From a virus: 25,543 nucleotides of DNA. Positions within the stretch are counted from its first letter, which is position 1. The number at the start of each line of letters is the position of its first letter. The position numbers were made by a program, and so were the translations under genes. The notes beneath the pieces are model-generated. The model was not told where the DNA came from. It made no database searches and was given only the letters and a program-made list of their open reading frames with translations. The DNA lies in the IMG/VR virus record IMGVR_UViG_3300025141_000662, positions 1 through 25,543 of that record. One strand, written 5' to 3'. This document shows, piece after piece, positions 23,153-25,543 of this stretch.

Positions 23153-24046
23153 ATGCTTGAAGTCGTCAATTTCCGGGTACGGACCTTCACCGTCGAACAT
23201 CTCGACCTGTACTGGGAAATAGTTCCCACCTCCGAAGATCCTTTCGACTACGACTTCTACGTTGAACGCAGCGACCACGAACATAGTGGTTACAAAAGAA
23301 TCGCCGGGCCCTTCTCCGATAAGTATCACTTCCAGGACACTACCTTAAAGGGTATCAGCTCCCACTACCGGCAATGGTTCTACCGCCTCCAGGTAGTGGA
23401 TAAGAAACGTGGAGACGATCTCTACTTTCCCGGGCAAGGCGGAGTAACCCTTAGAGCTGACCCGGATCTTATTGCCCTGGAAGCCGCCAGGAATACACAG
23501 ATCCGTCTACAGGAATTTATTGGTCGGTTGGTTTGGGTCTTCCCCATCCGAACTTTTGGACAATACTGCACCTGCGTAGACTCGATCACTCAACGGAAGA
23601 CTGCGTCCAATTGCTTGGTCTGCTACGACACGAAGTATGTCGGTGGGTACCACCAGCCAATCGAGTTGATGATGCAGATCATCATGCCGCCGGAGGCTAC
23701 AACCACTGCGGACATGGGAGAGATCCAGAACATCAATGCCACCGGTCGTTTGTCAAATTACCCGGAGGTCCACCCCCGTTGGATGGTTGTTGATTCCGAA
23801 AATACCCGCTGGCGGATTGGTGAGGGTATCCGGCGTATAGAGAAAGGACGTGCACTGGTACGACAAGATTTTCCGCTCCATGCAGTACCGAAGCAGGACA
23901 TTGAGTACAGACTGCCAGTGAATCTTACCGATGCTGAGAAGCTGGCTTTGTTCTCCGGTCCTCGTAGGCTCTTTACAAATCCACAAGATGTCGGCGAGGA
24001 TACAGACCCGATGTGGGATGCAGCTAGAGGAGTGTACAGAGCGTAA
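23153..24046 (+). CDS. Neck/head-tail joining protein with FN3-like and zinc-ribbon parts (297 residues)
   Basis: AGGAACG lies seven nt before the ATG. Residues 1-95 look like a fibronectin III-type sandwich (LDLYWEIV, DYDFYVERS, FYRLQVVDK). After a helix, GRLVWVFPIRTFGQYCTC and SNCLVCYDTKYVGGY form a four-Cys zinc-ribbon-like module. I associate this pattern with neck or tail-completion proteins of large myophages, from general memory rather than a search. The remainder is beta-rich (RWMVVDSENTRWRIGEGIRRI). Position between connectors and sheath supports a joining role. The stop overlaps the next ATG. Confidence 0.6.
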   Translation: MLEVVNFRVRTFTVEHLDLYWEIVPTSEDPFDYDFYVERSDHEHSGYKRIAGPFSDKYHFQDTTLKGISSHYRQWFYRLQVVDKKRGDDLYFPGQGGVTLRADPDLIALEAARNTQIRLQEFIGRLVWVFPIRTFGQYCTCVDSITQRKTASNCLVCYDTKYVGGYHQPIELMMQIIMPPEATTTADMGEIQNINATGRLSNYPEVHPRWMVVDSENTRWRIGEGIRRIEKGRALVRQDFPLHAVPKQDIEYRLPVNLTDAEKLALFSGPRRLFTNPQDVGEDTDPMWDAARGVYRA

Positions 24047-24570
24047 TGCGTAGAACCAAACTAGCTTTCAAGCGTTTTCACGGTGGGCCCGTAGGTTCCG
24101 GGGCTCCGCAAGCTAAAGTTAACATGCAGGATCCAAAGAAACTCAACAAGGATCCGATGCAGGCACCAACCGGTGTAGGCGCAAGCCAAGAGTTGCAAGC
24201 TCCTCAGGGAGACAACAAGTATGTAGCTAGAGGTCTCGGGTCTTATAATCGCGTTATGAAGAAAGCACCTGCACCAGCACCAACAGGAAAACTGGTTACT
24301 GCGTCTGTCCATTCTCTTAACAAAGTTGCGTTCTCGCCGCTTAAAACCGGAGCACACTTTGGGCAGCGGATAGGAAACTACTTGTCGTCCAAGTTTCTCT
24401 TTCCCCGACTTCGCAAGAAGTTGGATGCCCTGTCACCAAATAAACGGACTCTAGCTTTGTTGACTGCTGGCCTGGGTGCCGCAGGAGTTACTGCGGGTGG
24501 TCTTTACATGATGCATAAGGGCCGGAAGCAAATGGAAGCCAAGAAGAAAGAGAAAGAAAAGAATGACTAG
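24046..24570 (+). CDS. Small basic protein with single hydrophobic segment (174 residues)
   Basis: Coupled by TAATG. The N-terminus MRRTKLAF carries a short motif, with LNKVAFS again near residue 95. A Pro/Gln/Ala-rich linker (residues 30-75) follows. Residues 134-154 form a hydrophobic Gly/Ala segment ending in GGLYMMHKGRK, very like GGYAMYRKGKKKK in the scaffold-like protein at 16182. The Lys/Glu tail is highly charged. One membrane-capable helix with a basic end may mean DNA-injection or internal virion function. It overlaps the next gene by 8 nt. Confidence 0.57.
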   Translation: MRRTKLAFKRFHGGPVGSGAPQAKVNMQDPKKLNKDPMQAPTGVGASQELQAPQGDNKYVARGLGSYNRVMKKAPAPAPTGKLVTASVHSLNKVAFSPLKTGAHFGQRIGNYLSSKFLFPRLRKKLDALSPNKRTLALLTAGLGAAGVTAGGLYMMHKGRKQMEAKKKEKEKND

Positions 24571-25216
24571 CCTGATAACCCCATACCATCCTTTCAAGGA
24601 CCCCATCCCCGACGTTATGCAGCTGGCTGTGCGGGCGTGGGTATCCTGGTTAAAGTCGATCTTTGGGGCTCGTCCACCAGGTAGCTATAAATGGTCCCCC
24701 GACCAGTCTGCTACAGACATCGTGATTGTAGACCAGGGACCGATACAGCTTGAATCACCAAACCTCCGCCCCTCCATTATTACGATGATGGGTGCCAGTA
24801 CCTGGGCGGGGCAAGGTATGACTACGATGCTGACGCTGGATAATCTTGCCGATGGGGTGCCCATCACTTATCAGGGACTAATAAATGCGGCGTTCTCCAT
24901 TAACTTCATCGCCAAGGAAGGTGCTGAAGCCCGGAAAATTGCCTACTACGTATTCCGGTTGTTGCCGGTTTTCGAGAAAGTTTTACAGAAAATGGGGCTA
25001 CATGGTGTAGTCAATAATCTGGTTCTAGGGCAGGAAACCTCACCGGGAGCGCTGGTGCAGGGGTCTTCTATGTCTGAATGGAAGATGGTGCCGCTACAGG
25101 CTCCATTCTTCATTAAGGACACGCTCAGTATGGATAGTTCGGGCGAGGACTCTTTTCAACCGATGATCCAGTATATTACAATGCGCATGACAACGATGTT
25201 GAACGGAGGGAGTTAA
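24563..25216 (+). CDS. Probable tail-completion/tail-terminator protein (217 residues)
   Basis: The ATG sits in the end of the previous gene; only a purine-rich stretch is upstream. Mixed alpha/beta sequence: WVSWLKSIFGARPP, IVIVDQGPIQLESPNLRPSIITM, GLINAAFSINFIAKEGAEARKIAYYVFRLL, and a C-terminal strand pair. Beta strands flanking a central helix with EA-E-R-IA are typical of tail-terminator/neck proteins that cap the tail tube. It lies immediately before the sheath gene. Assignment is by pattern and position. Confidence 0.5.
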   Translation: MTSLITPYHPFKDPIPDVMQLAVRAWVSWLKSIFGARPPGSYKWSPDQSATDIVIVDQGPIQLESPNLRPSIITMMGASTWAGQGMTTMLTLDNLADGVPITYQGLINAAFSINFIAKEGAEARKIAYYVFRLLPVFEKVLQKMGLHGVVNNLVLGQETSPGALVQGSSMSEWKMVPLQAPFFIKDTLSMDSSGEDSFQPMIQYITMRMTTMLNGGS

Positions 25217-25219
25217 ATC

Positions 25220-25543
25220 ATGGCTTCTATTATACAACCAGGGATTCAAATTCAGCAGACGCTGGCGACAGTTACGCCAACCATCTATAGCCCGACGTTC
25301 CCAGCCTGCATTGTCGGTCCTTGCTACCAGATCGTGGAGATCCAGGCAGCTAGCGGTGCAGTTAATGCTTCCGCTAACTTGACTCTCCCGCCAATTATCA
25401 TCAATACCGCAGGGGTTGCTGCTTCTACGTACGCCGTAGGCGGCCTCTCGGTGACAGTGGATGTGTCAGGGACAGTGCGCACGTATACCTTCGGCGGAGC
25501 AGCGGCGGCGGTATTGCCGATTGCTACGGTAGTTTCCAAGTTG
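25220..25543 (+). CDS. Contractile tail sheath protein, N-terminal part (3' end outside window)
   Basis: ATG at 25220 with GGAGGGAG upstream, open to the window's end (108 codons visible). The start (MASIIQPGIQIQQTLATVTP, then TFPACIVGPCYQIVE) matches the N-terminal arm and first strand of sheath proteins of large myoviruses, where a PG-x-x-[IV] opening is followed by A-x-VGP. The rest is Ala/Thr/Val-rich, as in an inserted beta domain (VGGLSVTVDVSG). This identifies a myovirus. The tube protein would be expected next. Confidence 0.72.
   Translation, partial: MASIIQPGIQIQQTLATVTPTIYSPTFPACIVGPCYQIVEIQAASGAVNASANLTLPPIIINTAGVAASTYAVGGLSVTVDVSGTVRTYTFGGAAAAVLPIATVVSKL

Noticed and set aside
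22637-23329. - strand reading frame of 230 codons
   Set aside because: It spans two well-supported + strand genes and their gap, with low-complexity translation and no ribosome site.
23930-23960. AEKLAL in the neck protein at 23153
   Set aside because: It lies near the C-terminus in an ordinary helix and lacks a small residue after the Ala, so I did not count it as support for the motif.
1-25543. Stop-codon recoding (TAG read as an amino acid), as in some very large phages
   Set aside because: Several genes end naturally in TAG (RNAP at 1794, protease at 16040) with a following gene start and no continuing homology, so the standard code suffices.
1-25543. CRISPR array, tRNA or insertion sequence
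   Set aside because: No regularly spaced direct repeats, cloverleaf sequences or transposase-like proteins were seen. The intein is the only mobile element I can support.

Overview
The window reads as one stretch of a large tailed-bacteriophage (Caudoviricetes) genome. All 26 genes I support lie on the + strand, are tightly packed and often overlap through TAATG or 8-17 nt start/stop overlaps. There are no tRNA or rRNA genes, and TAG works as an ordinary stop. A tail-sheath start, a baseplate spike and a large terminase identify a contractile-tailed myovirus. A multisubunit-type RNA polymerase beta' subunit points to a large (possibly jumbo) genome with its own transcription machinery. Strong Shine-Dalgarno sites (AAGGAGG, GGGAGGTG) and one sigma70-like promoter show a bacterial host, but nothing names the host.

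Layout. 3-1796: 3' part of RNAP beta'. 1808-3031: OB-fold/beta-helix baseplate spike with a terminal HTH metal motif. 3054-5902: two unrecognised, probably virion-associated proteins. 5895-8267: SF2/SNF2-like helicase with a 260-residue Gly/Ala/Lys-rich N-terminal extension. 8251-9950: four small basic proteins, the last two sharing the same N-terminal leader. 9973-11625: large terminase. 11622-11660: promoter with an overlapping palindrome. 11677-13447: three small head-region proteins. 13451-16042: prohead protease interrupted by a 374-residue LAGLIDADG intein next to its putative catalytic histidine. 16182-18615: scaffold/core-like acidic proteins and a decoration-type protein. 18626-19783: probable major capsid protein, followed by a strong hairpin. 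19876-25216: head-completion, neck and tail-completion genes, including a tandem duplicated 127-residue gene. 25220-end: start of the tail sheath gene.

How the genes fit together. The terminase packages DNA into a prohead built from the capsid, scaffold-like and protease proteins. The connector and neck genes join the head to the contractile tail.

The most interesting signal is a short recurrent motif, [E/x]-K-[L/V/I/T]-A followed by Ser/Ala/Gly/Gln. It occurs near the N-terminus, and often again internally, in most of the putative head and internal proteins. It is missing from the terminase, sheath, tandem pair and helicase core. It resembles the Ala|Ser cleavage preference of herpesvirus assemblin, which shares a fold with phage prohead proteases. 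A copy (MEKVA|S) lies about 70 residues after the putative catalytic serine of this window's own protease and would release a roughly 234-residue catalytic domain after intein removal. I propose that the motif is the maturation or capsid-targeting signal of this phage.
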